Position numbers and translations under genes: made by a program. The notes beneath the pieces were generated by a model, which ran no database searches, was not told the origin of the DNA, and was given only the letters and a program-made list of their open reading frames with translations. Positions 16,879 to 25,117 of a stretch of DNA of 64,000 nucleotides are shown piece by piece. Source of the stretch: JANXQG01 sp964615095 (GTDB lineage Bacteria > Planctomycetota > Planctomycetia > Pirellulales > Thermoguttaceae); contig CAZTPX010000034.1 in the NCBI GenBank assembly GCA_964615095.1, forward strand, positions 8,636-72,635. The letters run 5' to 3'. Each line of letters begins with the position of its first letter. Positions within the stretch are counted from its first letter, which is position 1.

Positions 16879-17096
16879 GGCTTTGTCGTCCCCGTCGGTT
16901 CTGGAATATGCCCGTCGTCAGCAGTCGGCTGCACGTCAGCGGTTCGCAGGCAGTCGGTTCGACTCTTCAGAGCGGGATCCCCCAAGGGGATTGCGTCCAG
17001 CATCTCCAGCACCTGTCGCGATGCGCCGAACAAGCAGACACGGCCGTCGGGCAGGATGTTGATCTCACTGATTGAAGAGTCGTCTTGCAGGCTCAC
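16875..17096 (-). CDS. Small protein opening the AAA+/DUF1257/PilT operon
   Basis: 73 residues, not recognised. The first half looks folded (SEINILPDGRVCLFGASRQVLEMLDAI: beta-hairpin then helix), loosely like DUF2997-type small proteins. The second half is polar and Pro/Thr-rich. Its TGA overlaps the ATG of the AAA+ gene in an ATGA junction, good evidence that it is translated. An AGGAAAT stretch lies just upstream of its start. It could be an adaptor or regulator of the ATPase; this is inference. Confidence 0.6.
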   Translation of the reverse strand: MSLQDDSSISEINILPDGRVCLFGASRQVLEMLDAIPLGDPALKSRTDCLRTADVQPTADDGHIPEPTGTTKP

Positions 17097-17140
17097 GCAT
17101 ATTTCCTTAGGACCGGCGAATCAACAAGTGTCGTATTGTT

Positions 17141-17186
17141 GCCTTTCGCTCCGCGAAAGTGGCGCTACTTTCGCGGAGCGAAAGGC
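17141..17186. repeat. Perfect 20-bp inverted repeat with 6-base loop
   Basis: GCCTTTCGCTCCGCGAAAGT (17141-17160) and its exact reverse complement (17167-17186) flank GGCGCT. It lies between the stop of the radical SAM gene and the start of the AAA+ operon, both on the minus strand. It could end the radical SAM transcript, although no long T-run follows, or be a mobile REP-like element. Perfect symmetry suggests recent insertion or selection for structure. Confidence 0.85.
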
Positions 17187-17209
17187 GACATGTATTTCCG
17201 CGTCGGTCT

Positions 17210-18040
17210 TCACACGATTACGTTCAGTCCCTCGGCCCTGGCCATGCCCACGGCCTGGTTTCCCACGTCCCGCCCCAGCGGCGCGGCCAAGTCCGCGCGG
17301 CTGGCCGCCTGCCAGCGCGGCAGGTAGCCGGTCATCACGCGAAACGGCGCCGCCGGAAGGTGGCGACACATCCACTCCACAATCGGACGGTAGCAGCACT
17401 CGAGGTGGCCCGGCAACAGCAGGTGCCGGACGATCAAATGCCCCGCTTGGGCTGCCAGCAACAAGTTCCGGGTAACAATCTGCACATATCCATCTACGCC
17501 GGCAATTTGCCGGGCACAGGCGTTGTTGCCGAATTTGAGGTCGGCCACGTACACGTCGACGATACCGTCGAGAAGAGCGAATCCTTCCATTGTAGCAAAG
17601 AAATTCGATTTCCACACCACCGGCAGAAGATTACCGCAGCCGGCCATAGCGGCCAAGATTGCCGGAAGGTGGATGGCCGGCTCCCCCCCGACCCACTGGA
17701 TGTTCCGCGCCCCGCGTTGCAGGCCCGCGGCGGTTGCGTCGGCCAGGAACTGGCCGGTCAGCAAACTCCCCCGTTGGGGATCGAAGGCGTCGGCCTCGCC
17801 AATGCAGAAGAGGCAACGCAGGTTGCAGCCCGAGAGATAGAGCAACTGCGACGGAATGATCTCCAATTCCTCGCCGCATTCCACGCGACAGCGATAGACC
17901 CGGGCCTCAGCCGTGGCTTGGCAAAAGCCGCGTTCGCCGCCGGCGCGATCGACCCCGCAACGCCGCTCGCAGAGCGAACAATGCCGATAGTGCTGCCCTG
18001 CCGACTGAAGCCGTTCAGCAGCAATCGTCTGACGTGACAT
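17210..18040 (-). CDS. Radical SAM protein, PflX/COG1313-like
   Basis: 276 residues. The radical SAM cluster motif CNLRCLFC (CxxxCxxC) binds the 4Fe-4S cluster. An N-terminal Cys cluster (HCSLCERRC, GERGFC) precedes it, as in the PflX branch of activating-enzyme-like proteins. WVGGEPAIHL follows as the GGEP-type SAM-binding motif. Reaction and partner are unknown. Start at the ATG at 18040 after a G-rich Shine-Dalgarno-like run; 23 upstream codons look non-coding. It is transcribed towards the AAA+ operon but separated by a palindrome. Confidence 0.82.
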   Translation of the reverse strand: MSRQTIAAERLQSAGQHYRHCSLCERRCGVDRAGGERGFCQATAEARVYRCRVECGEELEIIPSQLLYLSGCNLRCLFCIGEADAFDPQRGSLLTGQFLADATAAGLQRGARNIQWVGGEPAIHLPAILAAMAGCGNLLPVVWKSNFFATMEGFALLDGIVDVYVADLKFGNNACARQIAGVDGYVQIVTRNLLLAAQAGHLIVRHLLLPGHLECCYRPIVEWMCRHLPAAPFRVMTGYLPRWQAASRADLAAPLGRDVGNQAVGMARAEGLNVIV

Positions 18041-18120
18041 GCACCCCCCCACTCTGGCCCTTACCCTGCATTCTATAGCACCGCCTGGGAACTTGCAAGC
18101 AAGCGGCACTGCGGGCCTTA

Positions 18121-18243
18121 GTGGTCAATTTCAGAAATAATGTCAGGGATAATACTGTAGGGTGGGCCGGCGCTCGCTACGCGATCTTGTCCCACTCTAC
18201 GGCGAGCGCCTGGAACCCTGAGATTATTTCTGAAATTGACCAC
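18121..18243. repeat. MITE-like inverted-repeat element
   Basis: Terminal arms 18121-18141 (GTGGTCAATTTCAGAAATAAT) and 18223-18243 are exact reverse complements. Inside are further complementary pairs (CAGGG/CCCTG, GTAGGGTGGG/CCCACTCTAC with one mismatch, and GGCGCTCGC/GCGAGCGCC). The 123-base unit lies in the 368-base gap between the divergent radical SAM and beta-helix genes. No coding capacity and no transposase nearby; no clear target-site duplication. Confidence 0.8.
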
Positions 18244-18408
18244 TTGGTTCGGCCTGTCCGCCATACGATTGTCATTGAACCGCTGTGAAGGATTGTCGCT
18301 CCGGCGCTGGACACGGGGACGGGCCCAAGTAGAATGAATGCCTGTGGAAGCCGGGACCGGTTCCAGGCTCATGGTATCTGGGAAATGTCAGCGAAACGAG
18401 GTGGGCCA

Positions 18409-19656
18409 ATGCGACGTAGACCGCTCTTCTGGATTTGTTTGCCGCTCTTTGTATGTTCCGGCGGATGGCCGGCCGCCGCAGATGGCCCACCGCGACAGCC
18501 CTGGTTTCCCAAGGCCCCACCACTGTCCAAGCCAGCCGGCGAAACGATCCACGCCGCAACCGTCGCGGAATTGATCCGTGCGGCCAAGGACATAAAGCCC
18601 GGGGGAACGATCCTGCTGGCCGACGGGCATTACCCGCTGCCCCGGTTCCTGGAACTGCACACCGACAACGTCACCCTCCGCAGCGAGTCCGGCCGGCGTG
18701 ACAACGTGGTCATCGACGGCAGCGGCCGTCTGGGCGAGTTGATCTGGATCTCGCGCTGCAGCGGCGTGACTATCGCCGACCTGACCATCCAGAACGTCAA
18801 GTGGAACGGCTTCAAGCTCAATTCCGACCACGGCGTGACGAAGGTCCGGATTTACAATTGCGTGATCCATAATATCTGGCAACGGGGCATCAAGGGAGTG
18901 ATGGTACCCGAGAAAGACCGCGACAAGCTGCGGCCCACCGACTGCCGTGTCGAGTACTGCCTCTTCTACAACGACCATCCCAAGCAGCCGGGCGACGACG
19001 ACTCCGACACCTTCGGCGGCAACTATGTGGGCGGCATGGACATCATGTACGCCAAGCGCTGGACGATCAGCGACAATGTCTTCGTGGCCATCCACGGCCG
19101 CACAGGCGAGGGCCGCGGCGCCATCTTCCTCTGGGTCGATGCCGAGGACTGCACGGTCGAGCGGAACATGATCATCGACTGCGACTGCGGCATCTGCCTG
19201 GGCAACTCGTTCCGCGGCGAGGGGACCGCCGCCCACTGTATCCGCTGCACCGTCCGCAACAACTTCGTCACCCGCGGCCCGGAAAACGACATTTTCGCTG
19301 CCTACACTCGCGACTGCCAGATCCTGCACAATACGGTCTTCGATCCGCGTTCGCGTTACCAGCGGCTCATCCGCCTGGTGAATGACAACGACGGGCTGGT
19401 GGTGGCCAACAATCTCCTGGTCGGCCGCGCGATGCAGATCGAAAGCAAGAGCAGCATGCGGATCGAGGGTAATGTCATCAAGGATATGACTGCTGGGCTG
19501 GTCGATCCGGCTAGCGGGAACTTGCACCTGCGGCCCAGTGCGCTCGGTGCCCTGGGCACGGTCAAGCGGCTGCCCGAGGTCGCTGAAGATATCGATCGGC
19601 AGCCGCGCCCGCCGTTGACGGTGGTGGGCGCCCACCAACCGGCAAGCGACCGGTAA
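18409..19656 (+). CDS. Secreted right-handed beta-helix (pectin-lyase-like) protein
   Basis: 415 residues from the ATG at 18409, which follows GAGGTGGG; upstream codons of the open frame are rejected because the signal peptide begins here (basic MRRR, hydrophobic FWICLPLFVCSG). The body shows regular beta-helix coils (CSGVTIADLTIQNVKWNGF, KVRIYNCVIHNIWQRGI, CTVERNMIIDCDCGI, CTVRNNFVTRG). Such folds occur in polysaccharide lyases and hydrolases. No catalytic set could be assigned. First of a plus-strand run; 27 bases precede the next start. Probably acts on, or binds, extracellular polysaccharide. Confidence 0.8.
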   Translation: MRRRPLFWICLPLFVCSGGWPAAADGPPRQPWFPKAPPLSKPAGETIHAATVAELIRAAKDIKPGGTILLADGHYPLPRFLELHTDNVTLRSESGRRDNVVIDGSGRLGELIWISRCSGVTIADLTIQNVKWNGFKLNSDHGVTKVRIYNCVIHNIWQRGIKGVMVPEKDRDKLRPTDCRVEYCLFYNDHPKQPGDDDSDTFGGNYVGGMDIMYAKRWTISDNVFVAIHGRTGEGRGAIFLWVDAEDCTVERNMIIDCDCGICLGNSFRGEGTAAHCIRCTVRNNFVTRGPENDIFAAYTRDCQILHNTVFDPRSRYQRLIRLVNDNDGLVVANNLLVGRAMQIESKSSMRIEGNVIKDMTAGLVDPASGNLHLRPSALGALGTVKRLPEVAEDIDRQPRPPLTVVGAHQPASDR

Positions 19657-19683
19657 CCGTGGAACCGTACAGGAGATCGATTC

Positions 19684-21597
19684 ATGCGACACACTGTTTC
19701 GTTGTTGATCGTAGTCGTCCTGGTCCCGCTCGCGGCAGGCCGCGAATACGCCCCGCGGGTGCTCTCGCCACTGCGGGCCGACGCCTACAGCATGCGGACC
19801 TTCGCCCAGTTCCCGCAATGGCGCGGACTGAGCGGTGACGCCCTGGCTTGGGAGGTCTATAAGTACCTGGTCGACACCCGCAGTGGACTGTTCCATTGCA
19901 ACGAGGTGCTCGAAGGCAACGACGCCTTGAGCGAGTATAACAACGTCCGCGACCCGGTGAAGATCATCAACGTCTACGGCTATGCGTACTGCGGGATCCT
20001 TGGGCCGACGATGGCGGGTGTCTGGGAGGACATCGGCGGCGGAAAGGCCCGCACGGTCACCCTGCCCGACTTGTCCCACACGCTTGCCGAAGCATTCTAC
20101 GGCGACAAGTGGCATTACATGGACCTGGACCTGCACGCCGTCTTCCGCCGCCCCGACGGCACGCTGGCCTCGTTGAACGAAGCGCGGCGCGATCGCTCGC
20201 TGTGGCGCGATCGCGGGCCGCTGTTCTTCCCCAACGATTCGCTGGAGCAGATGCGGCGGATGTATGAAAAAACCCGCGTGGAAAACTACTACGGCTTCAA
20301 CCAGAGCGGCCACACGATGGACTACGTGCTGCGGCAGGGTGAGACATTCACGCGCTGGTGGACGCCGCAAGGCGGACGCTGGAACCACCGGCTTGAGTGG
20401 AACCGTGAGGCCTGGCTGCGGCAACTCATCGAGCAGCCGCCCCGCGGCCCCAAGCCCAACCATCGCGAGTTCAGCATCCACAACTATGGCAACGGGCGGT
20501 TTGTCTACCGGCCGGACCTCAGCCAGCGGTCGTCCGACTTCGCCGACGGGGCCTACGACGCCCGCAACGTGCGGCCCGCTGCCACTGGCTTGACCTTGAA
20601 AGACGCGGGTGAGGGCTACGCGATCTTCGAGGTCCGCTCGCCCTATATTATTGTCCCGAAAGTGGGGCCGGCGGACACGCTTGCCGAGGACCGTGAGGCT
20701 TCGCTAGTCGAACTGGACGCCAGCGGTGCTGCATTGGCCCTATCGGTTGATAACGGGCTGACGTGGCGCGATCTGCCCTCCCCGACCGCCACGCCGTTGG
20801 ACTTGACTCCGCATGTCGCCGGCCGCTACGGCTACCTCTTGAAGATCGCGCTTCGCGGCCAGCCAGGCCATGCTGTGGTCCGCTCGCTGGCGATCACGAC
20901 TTGGGTGCAGGTCGCGCCGGCTTCACTGCCCGTGTTGGCCAAAGGAAAGAACGTCATGGAGTACCGTACGGGCGACCATTACGGCCTAAAGACCCGCGTG
21001 ATGGAGATTTGCTCCGAGGCTGGCAAGCCCGGAGAAACGCTGAAATACCTGGCGGGTCCGCCGGCCGACTATGACCCCAAGCGCAAGACAGACCGCATCC
21101 ACGGGCCAGCCATCGTCAAGGTCCAGACGCCGCCGGGGACGAAGATCGCCTGGCTCACGGCCGAGGGCGCATTTGCGACTCACCAGGGCGAGGCCGCCCG
21201 CAACACCCGCAATACTATCTCTTACGCCGTGGACAAGCCCGACGACTTCCGCGAAATATACCGTGCCGCGGTCCCCACCGACACGGCGCACTGGCACACC
21301 AACGCCCATCGCGAGATCCGGTTCGACCGCCCCGCGGAGCGGGTTTATGTGCGTTATTTGGGCGATCCGGCGCTGAACAATTTTCACCTTTATGCCCATT
21401 GCCTGGACGACGGCCGCGCGTCGGCCCGGCCAGTGAAGATCACGCACACTTGGCGCGAGCCGGGTGGAGCGAAGAACCAAGCGGTCACGCTTTCGCACGC
21501 GGGCACGTATGAGATTACCACGGGGGACGAGCCTGTGTGCGAGTCGATCGAGATGGCCGTCCCGAGTGATCGCACGGCAGAGAGGAAACGACCGTAG
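19684..21597 (+). CDS. Unknown secreted protein (637 residues)
   Basis: Not recognised. Signal peptide at the N-terminus (MRHTVSLLIVVVLVPLAAG). The first 200 residues contain a transglutaminase-like flavour (YLVDTRSGLFHCN, VYGYAYCGILGPTMAGVW, HYMDLDLHAVFR: Cys, His and Asp in suitable order), but I cannot assert activity. The remainder is beta-rich with many Asp/Tyr. A good ribosome site (GGAG, about 10 bases before the ATG) supports the start. It lies directly between the beta-helix gene and the LVIVD gene. The stop TAG shares one base with the GTG of the next gene, so the three are probably co-transcribed. Confidence 0.7.
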   Translation: MRHTVSLLIVVVLVPLAAGREYAPRVLSPLRADAYSMRTFAQFPQWRGLSGDALAWEVYKYLVDTRSGLFHCNEVLEGNDALSEYNNVRDPVKIINVYGYAYCGILGPTMAGVWEDIGGGKARTVTLPDLSHTLAEAFYGDKWHYMDLDLHAVFRRPDGTLASLNEARRDRSLWRDRGPLFFPNDSLEQMRRMYEKTRVENYYGFNQSGHTMDYVLRQGETFTRWWTPQGGRWNHRLEWNREAWLRQLIEQPPRGPKPNHREFSIHNYGNGRFVYRPDLSQRSSDFADGAYDARNVRPAATGLTLKDAGEGYAIFEVRSPYIIVPKVGPADTLAEDREASLVELDASGAALALSVDNGLTWRDLPSPTATPLDLTPHVAGRYGYLLKIALRGQPGHAVVRSLAITTWVQVAPASLPVLAKGKNVMEYRTGDHYGLKTRVMEICSEAGKPGETLKYLAGPPADYDPKRKTDRIHGPAIVKVQTPPGTKIAWLTAEGAFATHQGEAARNTRNTISYAVDKPDDFREIYRAAVPTDTAHWHTNAHREIRFDRPAERVYVRYLGDPALNNFHLYAHCLDDGRASARPVKITHTWREPGGAKNQAVTLSHAGTYEITTGDEPVCESIEMAVPSDRTAERKRP

Positions 21598-23031
21598 TGG
21601 TGTCGAACCTTGTTTCTTCCTCAACCCTGGCAACCATTTTTTCCGTTTGTTGTCTCGGCGCGGCCCCGGCCGTTGCCGAGACCGGCCTGACGGTAGTGCC
21701 CATGGTGCCCGGGGCTTTTCAGCCCCAGGGTGCGGGGCCAAGCCTCATCGAGGGGAAATCGCTCGATGCGGCCCAGGTGGAATCGTTGGCCGGCAAGCCC
21801 GACGGCTATGACATCCTTGATGATTGGCACCTGGGAAGGCACGCATCTTGACATCTATGACCTTTCCGACCCGGCAAACTCCAAGCTGGCGGGCACGTGG
21901 GACCCCGGTTTTCCGACCCGTGACATGCAGTTGATCCCTCACCCGGGCAAGCAGCACGTGGTTCTTGTCAAGGAGGATGGCACGGGCATGGGGATCCATT
22001 TTGCGGATCTTTCCGACCCATTGCAGCCGAAGTTGCTCGCCAGCGTGCCCCTGAACGGCGAGGGGAACCGCATCGCGGCCTGGGGCGGCAAGTCGCTCTA
22101 CACAAGCTCGACCCTGGGGCAATGGTTCGACCTTTCCAATCCCTTGGCCCCCAAGCGGCTAAGCAACTGGTTCAACCACCGCTGGTTTTGGGTGCGGGCC
22201 GTCTACGGCAACCGCGCCGTGGTGAGCACGGACGGCGGAACGGCAATCGTTGACTTCAGCAACCCCGGCAAGCCGCGGCAATCCTTGGACAAGGCCCCGG
22301 CGGACGCAGTCTGGGGAAGCCGGCTCTATGGGGCACAGGGAGGCCCGCGAAGCTCCCGGGGCCCGATCTGCCTGACGATCGCCGAGATGGCCGGCCCCAC
22401 TGGCCTGAAGGTGCTCAGCCAAACCGTGTATCCAATCGCCGAGTTGGACATCCCGCAAGTACACGGCCTTTGTGCCGACGGCCCGCTGTTGTACGCGATC
22501 ACCGAAGGAGAGAAGGGGAAGGCCGTGTTCTTGATCTGGGACGTGGCCGACCCCAAGAAGCCGCTCTTTTTCGCCCAACTGCGAGACCCGCAGCTTCAGT
22601 CGCAGCGCGGCGAGTGGTTCTGGACCGCCCAGGGGCACGTCATCGCCGCAGCGCACGGAATTGCCGTCATCACTAGCTACGGCAGCGGCCCGCCCCAGGT
22701 GATCGACGCCCGCGACCCGCGCCATCCTAAGTTCCTCGCACGTCTGCCTTACAAGGGAAGCAGCAATGAAATGACCGACTGCTGTGCCGACGGCTCGTGG
22801 TTCTACATCAAGTCCTATCCGGACCGCGTACAGCTCTGGGACTTCACCCGGCCGGAGCAGCCGAGTAAAATCTGGGAGGAATCGGGAGAGGGACCTTACG
22901 GTTATTATGCCTGGCAGGCGGGCGTGCCGGTCGGGCCGGTATTGTTGGTGCCGCAGTTATCGGTGTTGAAGGTCATCACCGTGCCGCGGCCCTCCCAGGT
23001 GGCGGCCGGCAAGCTGACCTGGCGGCAGTAG
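21597..23031 (+). pseudogene. LVIVD-repeat secreted protein split by a frameshift
   Basis: The 5' part starts at GTG 21597, after GAGGAAAC and overlapping the previous stop, and encodes a good signal peptide (TLATIFSVCCLGAAPAVAE) and the beginning of a domain. That frame stops at 21851. The rest (LDIYDLSDPANSKLAGTW onward) is in the +1 frame and carries LVIVD-type blades (HFADLSDPLQPKLLAS, VIDARDPRHPKFLARL, LWDFTRPEQPSKIW). The switch lies around 21820-21850. One extra base would explain it. Downstream codons look undamaged, so this could be a recent mutation, a sequencing error or, less likely, programmed frameshifting. Family role: surface or periplasmic propeller of unknown ligand. Confidence 0.75.
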
Positions 23032-23101
23032 TCTCCAAGGCTTGGCAGGAACATTTGCACGTTTTAGTCCATTGATGGTGGCCCAGGGCGGAGTAGATGA
23101 C

Positions 23102-23638
23102 ATGAGCACCGCACAACATCTGGAATCGTTTTGCGACGAAGCCCGACAGATGGGCGCGTTGGACGCCGTGGTGGTCTCGCCGCCGCGGCAGGTCTTCACG
23201 GCCGCGTGGGTCCGCTTGCGGTGCCAGTACGGCTGCTCAGAATACGGGCAGTGCCTGACCTGCCCGCCGCACTCGCCCACGCCGGAGACCACCCGCAAGA
23301 TGCTCGACGAATACCAGTCGGCCCTCTTGCTGCACGGCAACAACTGGGAATCGGTGCGCGACATCGCCCGGACCCTGGAACGCAAGGTCTTCCTGGCCGG
23401 CTGCTACAAGGCGTTTGCCTTCGTCTGTGGGCCGTGCTGGCTGTGCAAGACGTGCGCGGTCGCCAAGCAGAAGCGGGGCGCCGTTGCCGCGTGCAAGCAT
23501 CCCGACAAGGCCCGCCCGGCGATGGAGGCCGCCGGGATCGACGTCTTCGCCACCGCCCGTGCGGCCGGGTTGCCCATCGAAGTCGTCCGGTCTGAAGGGT
23601 GTCCGCAGAACTACTACGCGCTGGTGCTGGTGGAGTGA
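23102..23638 (+). CDS. DUF2284 metal-binding protein
   Basis: 178 residues. The DUF2284 Cys pattern is clear: RCQYGCSEYGQCLTCPP near residue 45, then CGPCWLCKTC and a final SEGCPQNYYAL. It is predicted to bind a metal or Fe-S cluster in the cytoplasm; reaction unknown. The ATG at 23102 follows GGCGGAG and is preferred to an upstream ATG at 23042. The last 50 codons are duplicated 1353 bases downstream (24835-24991), bracketing the XRE/DUF6932 genes. Confidence 0.85.
   Translation: MSTAQHLESFCDEARQMGALDAVVVSPPRQVFTAAWVRLRCQYGCSEYGQCLTCPPHSPTPETTRKMLDEYQSALLLHGNNWESVRDIARTLERKVFLAGCYKAFAFVCGPCWLCKTCAVAKQKRGAVAACKHPDKARPAMEAAGIDVFATARAAGLPIEVVRSEGCPQNYYALVLVE
23482..23638 (+). repeat. Direct repeat, left copy (3' end of the DUF2284 gene)
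   Basis: This segment matches 24835-24991 without indels at about 94% identity. Differences are mostly third-position changes (for example GCCGGGATCGAC versus GCGGGGATCGAT). The two copies sit exactly 1353 bases apart, and each ends with the same TGA. Confidence 0.9.
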
Positions 23639-23711
23639 GAAATGAAGCCGACTCCGATAAGGGGTATCAGGATCAAGTTTACCATCGTCGTTTGCGCCTT
23701 GGGCGGACGGC

Positions 23712-24158
23712 TTACACGGTCAGTGAGCGGTCTTCCGCTCGCGCCGTCACCGTGGTGCGAAGTTCAATTCCCAACAGGTCAAGGATTCGTTCGGCACGGT
23801 CCAGCGTGACGCCGTGGTACTCGTTGCGCTCATCACGAGAGACCTGGGATTCATTGACGCCCAATTTTTCGGCAAGTTGTCGTTGCGTCATGCCTTTTGC
23901 AATTCGCGCCGAAATCAAGAGCTGGCCCAAGCCCCGGAGGTTCCATATCTCGTCGAACTCGCCACGCTTTAACCGCTGGTAACTCTCGACCTCTTCTTGA
24001 AGTTGGAGGTGAAAGGACTCGATCGGATCAATCGCGCGCTTCACGTCGGCGGGTGACAAGCCCATCTTCTCCAACTGGACCTTCTGCGCGTCGATCCGTT
24101 TTTGCTCTTCGTCCAGGCGAGCTACGGCTTCCCGGTATTCATTTTCGTTACGAATCAT
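23712..24158 (-). CDS. XRE-family HTH protein, likely antitoxin of the DUF6932 module
   Basis: 148 residues. An N-terminal coiled-coil-like region (EEQKRIDAQKVQLEKMGL, LQLQEEVESYQRLKRGEF) is followed by a classic helix-turn-helix (LLISARIAKGMTQRQLAEKLGVNESQVS) and a short tail. Its start overlaps the stop of the preceding DUF6932 gene (ATGA), typical of toxin-antitoxin pairs. Likely binds the promoter upstream of the pair and neutralises the partner; both points are inference from family behaviour. Confidence 0.82.
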   Translation of the reverse strand: MIRNENEYREAVARLDEEQKRIDAQKVQLEKMGLSPADVKRAIDPIESFHLQLQEEVESYQRLKRGEFDEIWNLRGLGQLLISARIAKGMTQRQLAEKLGVNESQVSRDERNEYHGVTLDRAERILDLLGIELRTTVTARAEDRSLTV

Positions 24159-24715
24159 GGATGGCCTCCAATCTTGACGATTCCTTTCGGTTTGCCGTCG
24201 CGCCGCGATTGCCGGAAAGCCGAAGGAAACTCCAGTTCATGCCCATACGTATCTCGAATGCCGCATGGCTGCCCGTAGTGTGGATACAACTCGACACGGT
24301 ATTGATGCCACATGGGAAGTTGCCTCTTTGGGTATCCACGATAAGGTCGACGAGTTGCCGGGTCCCATGTCCAAATTTGGAAAGGATCAAGTGCATTGAG
24401 TTCGCGCTGCAAGTCGCCCCCTGCTAAACGCTGCAGGTCGCAGACAAAGTACCCATCGATGTCGTTGGGGTGGTCTTTGTCTTCCACGAAAGAACCATCG
24501 ATGAAGACCTCCATAATGCCAACGGCCCAAAGTTGACGGACAAGGATCGCCAGGTTGCCGACCAACGTCTCGCGCCAGCGAGCATCCCAATCTGGATAAA
24601 GTTCTGGATCGCCCGGTCCCAAAACGAGGGCAGATTGCTGCAATTCATCCAAGGTCATCAGGTACTCCCCTGATGGCAGAAATCCGTCTATCGTAAACGG
24701 CGGCAGTTCAATCAC
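24155..24715 (-). CDS. DUF6932-like minimal nucleotidyltransferase, putative toxin
   Basis: About 187 residues. The core FIDGSFVEDKDHPNDIDGYF fits the GS-x(n)-DxD pattern of nucleotidyltransferases of the MNT type: Gly-Ser, then Asp-x-Asp as metal ligands. Downstream genes of such proteins are often antitoxins or regulators, as here. Start chosen at GTG 24715: GGAGG lies 8 bases upstream, whereas the ATG at 24730 would leave almost no leader behind the promoter. The N-terminus then reads (V)IELPPFTIDGFLP, which looks like the natural start of this family. Target of the predicted transferase unknown. Confidence 0.72.
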   Translation of the reverse strand: MIELPPFTIDGFLPSGEYLMTLDELQQSALVLGPGDPELYPDWDARWRETLVGNLAILVRQLWAVGIMEVFIDGSFVEDKDHPNDIDGYFVCDLQRLAGGDLQRELNALDPFQIWTWDPATRRPYRGYPKRQLPMWHQYRVELYPHYGQPCGIRDTYGHELEFPSAFRQSRRDGKPKGIVKIGGHP

Positions 24716-24739
24716 TTTTTCGGCCTCCATGCACTGGAC

Positions 24740-24768
24740 ATTTTAGTCTAGTATAACAAATAAGTCAA
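24740..24768 (-). promoter_or_regulatory. Sigma70-type promoter of the DUF6932/XRE operon
   Basis: On the minus strand, TTGACT (24768-24763), 17-base spacer, TAAAAT (24745-24740). Five of six positions match consensus in each box. The predicted start of transcription lies around 24733, leaving a short leader containing the GGAGG that serves GTG 24715. The AT-rich patch contrasts with the GC-rich surroundings, fitting an acquired module. Confidence 0.7.
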
Positions 24769-24834
24769 GTCAGGCTCACTTTGGTGCTGCCTTGAGGGAA
24801 AGCGGCTTCGGATCTCGGCTTCCGGCGACTGTTA

Positions 24835-24991
24835 CGTTACCGCGTGCAAGCATCCCGACAAGGCCCGCCCGGCGATGGAGGCCGCGGGGATCGATGTCTT
24901 CGCCACCGCCCGCGCGGCCGGGCTGCCCATCGAAGTCGTGCGGTCGGAAGGGTGTCCGCAGAACTACTACGCCCTGGTGCTAGTGGAGTGA
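24835..24991 (+). pseudogene. Duplicated 3' end of the DUF2284 gene
   Basis: The last 50 codons of the DUF2284 gene recur here in frame, ending in TGA at 24989-24991, but without any 5' part or start. The upstream junction (near CGTTACCGCG) directly abuts unrelated sequence. This is the right-hand copy bracketing the DUF6932/XRE pair. Confidence 0.88.
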
Positions 24992-25117
24992 AAGCCGTCA
25001 CAGGGCCGTTGAAGCGGGCGACGAGGGTTGCATCCCTTCTCCCCGAACTTCCATGGGGCAGGTCTCCGTCGTGGCGTTGAGAGTGGCTTTACTATTGCCG
25101 CGCCCGGTAACGGCCAC

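Noticed and set aside
18388..20481. 697-codon open frame on the minus strand
   Set aside because: Antisense to the beta-helix and the following secreted gene, both with signal peptides and ribosome sites.
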